From assembly GCF_017726655.1 (NCBI RefSeq), contig NZ_CP072309.1:427501-491500 (forward strand): a DNA stretch of 64,000 nt, written 5' to 3'. The stretch comes from Agrobacterium tumefaciens. Lineage in GTDB: Bacteria; Pseudomonadota; Alphaproteobacteria; Rhizobiales; Rhizobiaceae. Position numbers and translations under genes: made by a program. The first letter of the stretch is position 1; each line of letters opens with the position of its first letter. Of this stretch, positions 55,392 through 64,000 are shown in pieces. The notes under the pieces were generated by a model. That model ran no database searches and was not told the DNA's origin. It saw only the letters and a program-made list of their open reading frames with translations.

Positions 55392-56279
55392 TCAGGCGTC
55401 CTTTCCGAAAAGTCCGGCGGGGCGGATGAGCAGCACAAAGGCCATGATGACGAAAATGACGATGTTGGAGGCCTCGGGATAGAACACCTTGGTGAGACCC
55501 TCGGCGATACCCAGCATGTAGCCGGTGACGATGGCGCCCATGATCGAGCCCATGCCGCCGACGACGACCACCGCAAAGACGACGATGATGAGGTTCGTGC
55601 CCATCAGCGGCGAGACCTGATAGATGGGGGCGGCGAGCACGCCGGTGAAACCCGCAAGGCCGGCACCCAGCGCATAGGTGAGCGTCAACAGAACAGGCAC
55701 GTTAATGCCGAAAGCCTGCACAAGGGTCGGGTTTTCGGTCGCGGCGCGCAGATAGGAGCCGAGGCGCGTCTTTTCGATCAAGGCCCATGTGGCGATGCAC
55801 ACGATCAGCGAAATCACGACGACGAAAGCGCGGTAGTTCGGCAGGAACATGAAGCCGAGATTGGTGCCGCCTGCCAGTTCGCGCGGCACCGAATAGGGTT
55901 GTCCCGCCGCACCGTAAAGCCACCGGAACGTGCCTTCCACCACCAGCGCCAGGCCGAAGGTGAAGAGCAGACCATAGAGTGGATCGAGATCATATAGCCG
56001 TGACAGAAGGAAACGCTCTATGATGGCCCCAAACAGCGCGACGACGAGCGGCGTAACGATGAGCGCTACCCAGAAATTGATGCCGAAATATTGCAGGCCG
56101 AGAAAGGCGACAAAAGCGCCGAGCATATATTGTGCGCCATGGGCAAAATTGATGACGCGCAGCAGCCCGAAGATGACAGCGAGACCGAGCGACAGCAGCG
56201 CATAGAACGACCCATTGATAAGGCCGACAAGCAATTGCCCGAGGAGCGCCTGAATGGGAACGCCGAAGATCATCGTCAT
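55392..56279 (-). CDS. livH: Branched-chain-type ABC transporter permease LivH
   Basis: A 295-residue LivH-family permease with about eight helices. NGSFYALLSLGLAVIFGLLRVINFAHGAQYMLGA (seen in its parts SLGLAVIFGLLRV and INFAHG) is the family hallmark. GGGGG lies before the ATG at 56279. Directly between livF and livM with 1-2 bp gaps. Confidence 0.92.
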   Translation of the reverse strand: MTMIFGVPIQALLGQLLVGLINGSFYALLSLGLAVIFGLLRVINFAHGAQYMLGAFVAFLGLQYFGINFWVALIVTPLVVALFGAIIERFLLSRLYDLDPLYGLLFTFGLALVVEGTFRWLYGAAGQPYSVPRELAGGTNLGFMFLPNYRAFVVVISLIVCIATWALIEKTRLGSYLRAATENPTLVQAFGINVPVLLTLTYALGAGLAGFTGVLAAPIYQVSPLMGTNLIIVVFAVVVVGGMGSIMGAIVTGYMLGIAEGLTKVFYPEASNIVIFVIMAFVLLIRPAGLFGKDA

Positions 56280-56281
56280 GG

Positions 56282-56983
56282 TTAAACCCCCAGCACCTTG
56301 TTAAGCTCACCCATGCGGGCGGAAAGCTCCCCCACCGGAAAATCGCCGACCATCTGGCCGTGGTCCATGAGGTAGAAGCGATCGGCAATGCGGCTCGCAA
56401 ACCGGAAATTCTGCTCCACCAGAACCACGGTCATGCCTCGGCTCTTCAGCTTCTGCAAAACCTCTCCAATGCGCTGAACGATGACGGGGGCAAGCCCTTC
56501 GGTCGGCTCGTCCAGCAGCAGCACCTTGACGCCGGTGCGCAGGATGCGCGCCATCGCCAGCATCTGCTGCTCGCCGCCGGAAAGCTTGGTGCCGGGGCTG
56601 GTGCGGCGTTCGTAAAGATTGGGAAACAGCTCGTAGATTTCATCGAGCGTCATGCCGCCGGGCGCGACCACGGGCGGCAATTTCAGGTTTTCCTCGACGC
56701 TCAGCGTCGCGAAGATGCCGCGCTCTTCCGGCACGAAACCGAGGCCGTATTTCGCCGTGCGATGCAGCGGCACCGGCATCATATCCTTGCCGCCGAGCTT
56801 GATGACGCCCTTGCGGTTGCGGATGATGCCCATGATGGTGCGCAACGTCGTGGTCTTGCCCACGCCATTGCGGCCGAGAATGGTGATGGTTTCACCCTCG
56901 CCGACCGTCAGATCGACGCCGTGCAGGGCCTGGCTTTCGCCATACCAGGATTTCAGGTTGGAGACTTCGAGCATCGCCGCCAT
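56282..56983 (-). CDS. livF: Branched-chain-type ABC transporter ATPase LivF
   Basis: A 233-residue ATPase with Walker A GRNGVGKTTT, signature KLSGGEQQMLAMA, and Walker B LLLDEPTEGLAP, the TEGLAP being LivF-specific. Start at 56983 (MAAMLEVSNL) with GGAGGAGG upstream; the longer frame overlaps livG. It heterodimerises with LivG. Confidence 0.93.
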   Translation of the reverse strand: MAAMLEVSNLKSWYGESQALHGVDLTVGEGETITILGRNGVGKTTTLRTIMGIIRNRKGVIKLGGKDMMPVPLHRTAKYGLGFVPEERGIFATLSVEENLKLPPVVAPGGMTLDEIYELFPNLYERRTSPGTKLSGGEQQMLAMARILRTGVKVLLLDEPTEGLAPVIVQRIGEVLQKLKSRGMTVVLVEQNFRFASRIADRFYLMDHGQMVGDFPVGELSARMGELNKVLGV

Positions 56984-56984
56984 A

Positions 56985-57770
56985 TCAAGCCTCCTCCGTG
57001 CCCATATAGGCCGTGCGCACACGCGGATCGGCAGAAACCGTGGCATAATCGCCCTCCGCCAGAATTTCGCCGCGCTGCAACACCGTGACCTGATGGCAGA
57101 TATCGGCCACGACCTTCAGATTGTGTTCGACCATCAGCACCGCGCGGGTCTTTGCGACCTCACGAATAAGCTCGGCCACATGCGAGACATCTTCTCCACC
57201 CATGCCCGCCATCGGCTCGTCCAGCAGCAGAACTTTGGGATCAAGCGCCAGCGTGGTGGCGATTTCGAGAACCCGCTTGCGACCGTAAGAAAGATCGGCC
57301 GCAAGCGCATGTTTTTCCCGTGTCAGGCCAACCGTTGCGATCAGCTCCTCGGCGCGGGCATTCAGCCTGTCGAGCGAGGAGAGCGGCAGCCAGAACTGCG
57401 TTGCAAGGCCATTCGGCCGCTGCAACGCAACCCGGACATTTTCCAGAACCGTCAAATGCGGAAACACCGCCGATATCTGGAAAGAGCGCACGAGGCCGAG
57501 ACGCGCCACCTTGTCCGGTGGCGTCTTTGTTATATCCGTTCCCATGAAGGTGATCGCCCCGCCTGTCGGCTGGAGAAACTTGGTCAACAGGTTGAAGACC
57601 GTTGTCTTGCCGGCGCCGTTGGGGCCGATCAGCGCATGGACGCGGGCGTGATGCACGTCGAGATCGACGTTTTTCACGGCTGCGAATGCGCCGAAGGTTT
57701 TAGTGAGACCACGCGCCGAAAGAACGACGCGAGGTTCTGCCTGCCCGGCGGGGGCGGGAGCGATCGTCAT
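56985..57770 (-). CDS. livG: Branched-chain-type ABC transporter ATPase LivG
   Basis: A 261-residue ATPase with Walker A GPNGAGKTTVFN, the LivG-type signature DLSYGRKRVLEIA, and Walker B LLLDEPMAGMGGED. An N-terminal extension of about 15 residues (TIAPAPAGQAEP) precedes the domain. 27 bp after the binding-protein gene. Confidence 0.93.
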   Translation of the reverse strand: MTIAPAPAGQAEPRVVLSARGLTKTFGAFAAVKNVDLDVHHARVHALIGPNGAGKTTVFNLLTKFLQPTGGAITFMGTDITKTPPDKVARLGLVRSFQISAVFPHLTVLENVRVALQRPNGLATQFWLPLSSLDRLNARAEELIATVGLTREKHALAADLSYGRKRVLEIATTLALDPKVLLLDEPMAGMGGEDVSHVAELIREVAKTRAVLMVEHNLKVVADICHQVTVLQRGEILAEGDYATVSADPRVRTAYMGTEEA

Positions 57771-57797
57771 GACTTTCCCCTTTATTGCATCAGTCTT

Positions 57798-59006
57798 TTA
57801 TTGCGTCACCAGCGGGCAACCGCTCTTTGCGGGGTCCATGAAGGCTTCCTTGCCGGGGATGGTGGCGAGAACCTTGTAATAATCCCAGGGCTGCTTGCTT
57901 TCGTCAGGCTTCTTCACTTCAATGAGGTACATGTCGTGGATCATGCGACCATTGGCGGCAACATGGCCGTCCTTGGCGAAGACGTCGTTGACGGGCATTT
58001 CCTTCATGGCTTTCGCGACGGCATCGGCATCGTCGGTGCCGGCCTTTTCGATCGCCTTCAGATAATGCAAGACAGCGGAATAGGTGCCGGTGTGAACCAT
58101 GTTCGGCATGGCGCCGGTGCGTTCCTTGAAGCGCTCACCAAACTTCCGCGATTCATCGTCGCGGTCCCAATAAAAACCTTCCGTCAGCGTCAATCCTTGA
58201 GCTGCCTCAAGGCCGAGGCCATGGACTTCGGCTAGCGTGAAGAGAAGCGCTGCAAGGCGCTGGCCGCCGGCAACGATACCGAATTCCGCCGCCTGCTTGA
58301 TGGCGTTGGAGGTGTCGAGACCGGCATTGGCAAGACCGATAACCTTCGCGCCCGAGGACTGCGCCTGCAGCAGGAAGGACGAGTAGTCGGTCGTCGCCAG
58401 CGGATGGCGCACGGAGCCCAGCACCTTGCCGCCATTGGCCTCGACGAAATTGGACGTATTTTCTTCCAGCGAATAACCGAAGGCATAGTCGGCTGTCAGG
58501 AAGAACCAGCTGTCGCCGCCCTGTTTGACGAGCGCCCCACCGGTGCCGACAGCCAGCGAATAGGTGTCATAGGCCCAATGAAAACCATACGGGCTGCACT
58601 GCTTGCCGGTCAGCTCGGTGGTGGCAGCACCGGTATTGACGGTGATCTTCTTCTTGTCTTTGGAAAGCGCCTGCACGGCAAGGCCAACCGATGACGAGGT
58701 CAGTTCCATGATGGAATCGACCTGTTCGGTGTCGTACCACTGCCGGGCAATATTGGAGGCAACGTCAGCCTTGTTCTGATGGTCGGCGGTCACCACTTCC
58801 ACCGGCGCACCGAGCACCTTGCCGCCGAAATCCTCGACCGCCATCTTCGCGGCTTCGTAAGAGTATTTGCCGCCGAAGTTGGCGTAAACGCCGGATTGGT
58901 CGTTCAGGATACCGATCTTGACCTTGCCGTCCGAAATCTCGGCAGCATAGGCAGCGGTGCCAGCGGCCAGTGCCATGGCCGTGGATAAAACGATACTCTT
59001 GCGCAT
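57798..59006 (-). CDS. ABC transporter periplasmic substrate-binding protein (HAAT/Leu-binding type)
   Basis: A 402-residue periplasmic binding protein of peripla_BP_6 type. MRKSIVLSTAMALAAGTAAYA is a clean signal peptide, and the mature part begins ISDGKVKIGILNDQSGVYANFGG. GGAGGAG precedes the ATG at 59006; a longer frame is spurious. First gene of the cluster that runs to bdhA at 49074. Given the downstream dehydrogenases the ligand may be an alcohol, hydroxy acid or related compound rather than leucine. Confidence 0.9.
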   Translation of the reverse strand: MRKSIVLSTAMALAAGTAAYAAEISDGKVKIGILNDQSGVYANFGGKYSYEAAKMAVEDFGGKVLGAPVEVVTADHQNKADVASNIARQWYDTEQVDSIMELTSSSVGLAVQALSKDKKKITVNTGAATTELTGKQCSPYGFHWAYDTYSLAVGTGGALVKQGGDSWFFLTADYAFGYSLEENTSNFVEANGGKVLGSVRHPLATTDYSSFLLQAQSSGAKVIGLANAGLDTSNAIKQAAEFGIVAGGQRLAALLFTLAEVHGLGLEAAQGLTLTEGFYWDRDDESRKFGERFKERTGAMPNMVHTGTYSAVLHYLKAIEKAGTDDADAVAKAMKEMPVNDVFAKDGHVAANGRMIHDMYLIEVKKPDESKQPWDYYKVLATIPGKEAFMDPAKSGCPLVTQ

Positions 59007-59169
59007 GACTTCTCCTCCCAGAGAGATTGCGAGCCTCAGATTGTCTGTGCAGCGGTGAACCGAAACCCTGCACATGAATGGCCGCACCGCCCTCCTCAAA
59101 GCGGTGCATCCTGAGCGTAGACTTCTCGAATTCGGCCGTTGACACAAGAGCAAGTCATCATCAAATTGC

Positions 59170-59196
59170 GAACAGGAACTGTTCATTTTTGAACAG
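59170..59196. promoter_or_regulatory. Overlapping GAACAG/CTGTTC palindromes between transporter and LysR genes
   Basis: GAACAG (59170-59175), CTGTTC (59179-59184) and GAACAG (59191-59196) form two overlapping inverted repeats 22 bases upstream of the LysR start. This is a strong candidate for its binding site. Confidence 0.6.
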
Positions 59197-59217
59197 AACT
59201 CCTGATGGGAGACGAAT

Positions 59218-60135
59218 ATGGCCACGCCGTTCACCTGGGACGACCTGCAATATTTCCTGGCCGTGGCCCGCACCGGACAACTCTCATCCGCCGCCAGAAG
59301 CCTGCGCACCAGCCACGCCACCGTCTCCCGCCATATCGACCGGCTGGAATTTTCGCTTAAAACCAAGCTCTTCGAGCGAAACCCGCGCGGTTACGAACTG
59401 ACAACGGTGGGTCGTCGACTGGTGGATACCGTCGAGCGCATAGAGGCTGAGGCTGAACGGCTGCAATCGGATATTTCCGAAAGCGGCAGCCTGCTGCGCG
59501 GCGTTGTGCGCCTGAGCGCCCCTGAAGGTTTTTCCAATTTTTTCTTCGTCGAAAGGCTGAAGGACTTCGCCGCCACTCATCCGCACATCATGGTGGAAAT
59601 GGTGACGATCCAGCAGATCATGGCGCTTTCCCGTAAGGAGGCGGATGTGGCTGTCACGCTCGATCCGCCGAAGGCCGGTCCCTATATCAATGAACAGATC
59701 ATCGATTACACGCTGCATATTTACGCCTCACGGTCCTATCTCGCCGGACAGCCGAAAATCACGAAGCGGGAAGACCTGCTCGACCACTTCTTCATCGGCT
59801 ACGTGCAGGATCTGATCTTTTCGCCCGGCCTCGATTACATGCGCGACGTGCTTCCAGGCCTGCGGCCAAATTTCCAGTCTTCCAGCATCTTCGCACAGCT
59901 AACCGCCACGCTCGGAGGGCGAGGGCTCTGCATCCTGCCGAATTTCATCGCCGCGCGCTTTCCGGATTTACAGATGGTGCTTCCGGGTGAGGTCGAGCTG
60001 CGGCGAGGTTACTGGCTTACCAGCCACCAGGACTTTGCCAACGTGCCACGGGTGCGCTCCCTGATGGATTTCATCCTCACCACCGCGCGCGCCCACGAAA
60101 AGCTCTTTATTCTCAACCGCGGCATCATGGTCTGA
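59218..60135 (+). CDS. LysR-family transcriptional regulator
   Basis: A 305-residue regulator with the N-terminal helix-turn-helix (YFLAVARTGQLSSAARSLRTSHATVSRHI region, about 13-45) and a LysR-substrate domain. GGGAGA precedes the ATG. It is divergent from the branched-chain-type transporter cluster, 211 bp apart, with a double palindrome between them, so control of the cluster is likely. An alternative is control of the LLM gene downstream in the same direction. Confidence 0.9.
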   Translation: MATPFTWDDLQYFLAVARTGQLSSAARSLRTSHATVSRHIDRLEFSLKTKLFERNPRGYELTTVGRRLVDTVERIEAEAERLQSDISESGSLLRGVVRLSAPEGFSNFFFVERLKDFAATHPHIMVEMVTIQQIMALSRKEADVAVTLDPPKAGPYINEQIIDYTLHIYASRSYLAGQPKITKREDLLDHFFIGYVQDLIFSPGLDYMRDVLPGLRPNFQSSSIFAQLTATLGGRGLCILPNFIAARFPDLQMVLPGEVELRRGYWLTSHQDFANVPRVRSLMDFILTTARAHEKLFILNRGIMV

Positions 60136-60270
60136 AATCGCGATCGTTCACATTTTGGCGACACCCTGTCTACGCCCGGCAGGTTGGAGGAACTGCCCCA
60201 TTGCCTATATGAGGGACAACAACAGAGCTGGCTTGCAGAGCCGGCATCCTCCGACATCTGGAAGATCACT

Positions 60271-61293
60271 ATGAAAAAGATCGGATTCCTATCCTTCGGC
60301 CACTGGACGCCCTCCCCCCAGTCGCAGACCCGCTCGGCAGCCGATACGCTGCTGCAATCGATAGACCTCGCCGTGGCTGCGGAAGAACTGGGCGCTGACG
60401 GCGCCTATTTCCGTGTGCACCATTTCGCCCGTCAGCTGGCCTCGCCCTTCCCGCTACTGGCCGCCGTCGGCGCCCGCACGAAGAAGATCGAGATCGGCAC
60501 CGGCGTCATCGATATGCGCTACGAAAACCCGTTCTACATGGTGGAGGATGCCGGTTCGGCCGACCTCATCGCCGGTGGACGCCTGCAGCTCGGCATCAGC
60601 CGCGGCTCGCCTGAACAGGTCATCGACGGCTGGCGTTATTTCGGTTACCGACCGGCTGAGGGCCAGAGCGAAGAAGATATGGCGCGTCAGCACACCGAGG
60701 TCTTCCTCGAGCTTTTGAAGGGCGAAGGCTTTGCCGAGCCGAACCCGCGGCCGATGTTCCCCAACCCGCCCGGCCTTCTGCGGCTGGAGCCGCATTCGGA
60801 AGGCTTGCGCGATCGCATCTGGTGGGGCTCGAGCTCCAATGCAACGGCGGTGTGGGCGGCAAAGCTTGGCATGAACCTGCAAAGTTCCACGCTCAAGACG
60901 GACGAAACGGGTGAGCCTTTCCACGACCAGCAGGCGCAGCAGATCCGCACCTTCCGGGAAGCCTGGAAGGGGGCCGGACATGCCCGCGAGCCGCGCGTCT
61001 CCGTCAGCCGCAGCATTTTCGCCCTCGTCAATGATCGCGACCGCGCCTATTTCGGTTACGGTAACGAAGGCGACGACAAGATCGGCTATATCGACGACAA
61101 GACGCGCGCGATCTTCGGACGCAGCTATGCCGCCGAACCGGAAAAGCTGATCGAACAGCTGAGGGCCGACGAAGCCATCGCCGAGGCCGACACGCTGTTG
61201 CTGACCGTGCCGAACCAGCTGGGCGTCGATTACAACACCCATGTGATCGAGACCATCCTGAAGCAGGTGGCGCCGGCACTCGGCTGGCGCTAA
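60271..61293 (+). CDS. LLM-class flavin-dependent oxidoreductase
   Basis: A 340-residue luciferase-like monooxygenase fold (TIM barrel using FMNH2). MKKIGFLSFGHWTPSPQSQTRS, VAAEELGADGAYFRVHHFA, and the central GRLQLGISRGSPEQV are typical. Start at 60271; an earlier frame has no ribosome-binding site. It lies 135 bp after the LysR gene. Substrate unknown. Confidence 0.88.
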   Translation: MKKIGFLSFGHWTPSPQSQTRSAADTLLQSIDLAVAAEELGADGAYFRVHHFARQLASPFPLLAAVGARTKKIEIGTGVIDMRYENPFYMVEDAGSADLIAGGRLQLGISRGSPEQVIDGWRYFGYRPAEGQSEEDMARQHTEVFLELLKGEGFAEPNPRPMFPNPPGLLRLEPHSEGLRDRIWWGSSSNATAVWAAKLGMNLQSSTLKTDETGEPFHDQQAQQIRTFREAWKGAGHAREPRVSVSRSIFALVNDRDRAYFGYGNEGDDKIGYIDDKTRAIFGRSYAAEPEKLIEQLRADEAIAEADTLLLTVPNQLGVDYNTHVIETILKQVAPALGWR

Positions 61294-61318
61294 ATTTGGA
61301 AAAATTGCACCATCCACA

Positions 61319-61437
61319 CTCCGTCACCCCGGACTAGATCCGGGGTCCAGCGCGATCAAGTCTTTGATCGCGAAAGACTCTTTTCACGGCGCAGACGCGC
61401 CGTGGCTGGATGCCGGAGCTAGTCCGGCATGACGGAG
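61319..61437 (-). repeat. 119-bp intergenic mosaic repeat, copy 2 (inverted relative to copy 1)
   Basis: The reverse complement matches copy 1 at 12954-13072 along its whole length with scattered substitutions, same 119-bp length and same CTCCGTCA.. / ..TGACGGAG ends. It lies between convergent genes where it may form a long hairpin. Confidence 0.8.
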
Positions 61438-61479
61438 GACGGACTTACCTCCATTAAAATCCGGGCTGTGTACCGCTGT

Positions 61480-62604
<1,125 letters not shown>

Positions 62605-62758
62605 TCATTCCTCGATTGCTGATTGCTTGCAGGGAGGAATAGACGCCGCGTCCCCGCGACCATGGCCGCGAAGATGGCTTTCGGGAAATGGCCTGACCGC
62701 CCTCCTCCAGCAGCCGGCTTCCGACGATGGATAGAGCTAAAGGAAAAACGGCATTTGT

Positions 62759-62780
62759 AAAATAAAAAATTTTTTATTTT
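62759..62780. promoter_or_regulatory. Perfect 22-bp AT palindrome between enolase-family and GntR genes
   Basis: AAAATAAAAAA followed by its exact complement, 49 bases before the GntR start. The central position between divergent genes makes it a likely GntR operator or promoter element. Confidence 0.5.
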
Positions 62781-62828
62781 TAATATTCAGCCATTGCCAG
62801 TCCTTCGAAGCTGGGCAATGATGCCGCC

Positions 62829-63503
62829 ATGAACTCGCTGGTCAAAGTCACGCTCGCCGAACAGGCGCATCAGGAACTGCGCGCGCGCATCGTCAGCGGC
62901 AGATTGCGCGGCGGCGAACGGCTGCTGCCCAATGAGCTTGCCGCCGATCTCGGCATCAGCCCCACGCCGGTCAAGGAAGCTTGCCTGAAACTCGAGGCCG
63001 ATGGCCTGGTGGTCAATTCCTCCCGTCGCGGCATGGTGGTGCGCGATTTCACCGTGGAGGACGTTGAGGAACTTTACGCCGCCAGAATGCTGCTCGAAAA
63101 AGGTGCGGTAGACGTGGCCTTCGATGCCGGCCAACTGGACGGAGCGCTGCACGCGACACTGCTGGAAAGCCTTGCGAAACATCGCGAGTTCGCCAAGGGC
63201 TGGACGCTGGACGAATTGTCGAAAGCGCTTTTTTATGACCGCAGCTTCCATACGACCCTTGTGTCGGCGGCGCGCATTCCCGTCATTTCCGGCTCGCATG
63301 AGCGCATTCTCGACCAGACCCACACGGTCTTCGTCTCGATCCTCGGTGATTACGCCCGCTCGGTCGAGGAGCACCAGAATATTGCCGATGCCATTGCCGC
63401 CGGCAGTAAGGCCCAGATCATCGATGCGCTATGGCGGCATCTGGAGCGCAGCCGCCAGAACACGCTGCGTCAGGTTCGGCTCCTCAAAGAGGCCAGCGCC
63501 TGA
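62829..63503 (+). CDS. GntR-family (FCD domain) transcriptional regulator
   Basis: A 224-residue regulator with an N-terminal winged helix (LRARIVSGRLRGGERLLPNELAADLGISPTPVKEA, quoted by parts such as ELAADLGISPTPVKEAC) and a C-terminal FCD ligand domain with its metal-binding His/Asp pattern (ARMLLEKGAVDVAFDAG onward). It is divergent from the enolase-superfamily gene and precedes the mannitol-dehydrogenase-family gene, so it probably represses a sugar-acid pathway including both. Confidence 0.9.
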   Translation: MNSLVKVTLAEQAHQELRARIVSGRLRGGERLLPNELAADLGISPTPVKEACLKLEADGLVVNSSRRGMVVRDFTVEDVEELYAARMLLEKGAVDVAFDAGQLDGALHATLLESLAKHREFAKGWTLDELSKALFYDRSFHTTLVSAARIPVISGSHERILDQTHTVFVSILGDYARSVEEHQNIADAIAAGSKAQIIDALWRHLERSRQNTLRQVRLLKEASA

Positions 63504-63608
63504 AAGAGCGAGCGCCAGATGGGATGGACGAGGACACCGAAACGGCGTCAATCATGAGGCCCACGCTGCCAACCGAATCCCTATCCTTCCAGACGGAGAT
63601 TTCCCTCC

Positions 63609-64000
63609 ATGCCAGACCGGCTTTGCGTCGCAACCCTCGCCCACCTGCCACCGACGGTCGCAACGCCTACCTATGACCGGGAGACGATCACGCCCGGCAT
63701 CGTGCACCTCGGCGTCGGCGCTTTTCACCGGGCGCATCAGGCGGTTTTCATCGACGATTGCCTCAATCGCGGCGAAACAGGATGGGGCATCATCGCCGCA
63801 TCGCTGCGCAGCCCGGACACCCGCGACGCCATCGAACCGCAGGATAATCTCTACACCTTCTGCCTTCGCGACGGCAAAAGCGAGCGCCTGCGCATCATCG
63901 GCTCGATTGTTGAAACCGTCGTCGTCCCGGAAAACCCGCAGCGCTTGGTAGAGCGGATGGTCGACCCGAGCGTCCTCATCGTTACCCTGACCGTTACGGA
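63609..64000 (+). CDS. Mannitol dehydrogenase / D-mannonate oxidoreductase family, N-terminal part
   Basis: The gene runs off the window end. The 130 residues visible begin MPDRLCVATLAHLP and include IVHLGVGAFHRAHQAVFIDD, the typical Rossmann start of mannitol dehydrogenase and fructuronate reductase (UxuB) proteins, followed by WGIIAASLRSPDTRDAI. GGAGA lies about 10 bases before the ATG at 63609. Placement after the GntR gene supports a fructuronate/mannonate or altronate step. It cannot be narrowed from this fragment. Confidence 0.85.
   Translation, partial: MPDRLCVATLAHLPPTVATPTYDRETITPGIVHLGVGAFHRAHQAVFIDDCLNRGETGWGIIAASLRSPDTRDAIEPQDNLYTFCLRDGKSERLRIIGSIVETVVVPENPQRLVERMVDPSVLIVTLTVT

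Noticed and set aside
56652..58235. 527-codon plus-strand frame over the liv genes
   Set aside because: Spans several well-supported minus-strand genes; GC-driven open frame.
59171..59200. EcfG promoter at GGAAC in front of the LysR gene
   Set aside because: GGAAC at 59175-59179 has no CGTT at 16 or 17 bases and lies inside the LysR palindrome.

Overview
The window looks like an Agrobacterium/Rhizobium-group alphaproteobacterium. It has high GC, a complete PhyR-NepR-EcfG general stress response (GSR) locus, an Lrp-type PutR divergent from a PutA without the N-terminal DNA-binding domain, the carboxynorspermidine route to spermidine, DUF4167, rkpK/lpsL-type polysaccharide genes, and short intergenic mosaic repeats. 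From memory, A. tumefaciens C58 carries the carboxynorspermidine genes on its linear chromosome, so this may be a secondary chromosome or chromid. That placement is inference.

Layout. 1-10.6 kb: end of an M23 peptidase, then leftward housekeeping genes clpB, a DUF4167 gene, prmC, prfA, ptsP and lysC. 11-17.8 kb: DEAD-box helicase, carboxynorspermidine decarboxylase/synthase pair, DUF883 plus holin-like membrane pair, galE. 17.9-23.5 kb: stress-response core with a PRC-barrel protein, two HWE/HisKA_2 histidine kinases, a probable small RNA between them, phyR, nepR and ecfG. 23.5-38.1 kb: putR/putA, a sulfonate-type ABC transporter, an aldehyde dehydrogenase with divergent LysR regulator, glutathionyl-hydroquinone reductase, an EamA transporter, UDP-glucose dehydrogenase and UDP-glucuronate epimerase. 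38.1-49 kb: stress-type accessory genes, namely an N-formylglutamate amidohydrolase / DUF1704 (QEGLA) / ATP-grasp operon, a small hypothetical, a PfpI-like protein, a PPC-domain protein, TIGR02587/TIGR02588, MgtC, a YciF-type protein, membrane glucose dehydrogenase and a small membrane protein. 49-59 kb: one long leftward cluster of a branched-chain-type ABC transporter, GMC oxidoreductase, 3-hydroxyisobutyrate dehydrogenase, acetoacetyl-CoA synthetase and 3-hydroxybutyrate dehydrogenase. 59-64 kb: LysR regulator, LLM monooxygenase, repeat, enolase-superfamily sugar-acid enzyme, GntR regulator and a truncated mannitol-dehydrogenase-family gene.

Main unifying observation. Reading by eye I found eleven intergenic matches to the alphaproteobacterial sigma-EcfG promoter (GGAAC-N16/17-CGTT). 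Each is correctly oriented and lies just upstream of a gene or of the predicted sRNA. They tie phyR, nepR-ecfG, one HWE kinase, the sRNA, the DUF883 pair, the PRC-barrel gene, the QEGLA operon, the small hypothetical/PfpI pair, TIGR02587/88, the YciF-type gene and glucose dehydrogenase into one probable regulon. The best candidates for undescribed biology are the sRNA at about 20501-20618, which resembles Caulobacter GsrN in logic and architecture, and the three-gene amidohydrolase / HExxxH metallopeptidase-like / ATP-grasp operon that shares a divergent stress-promoter region with the 42179 gene.
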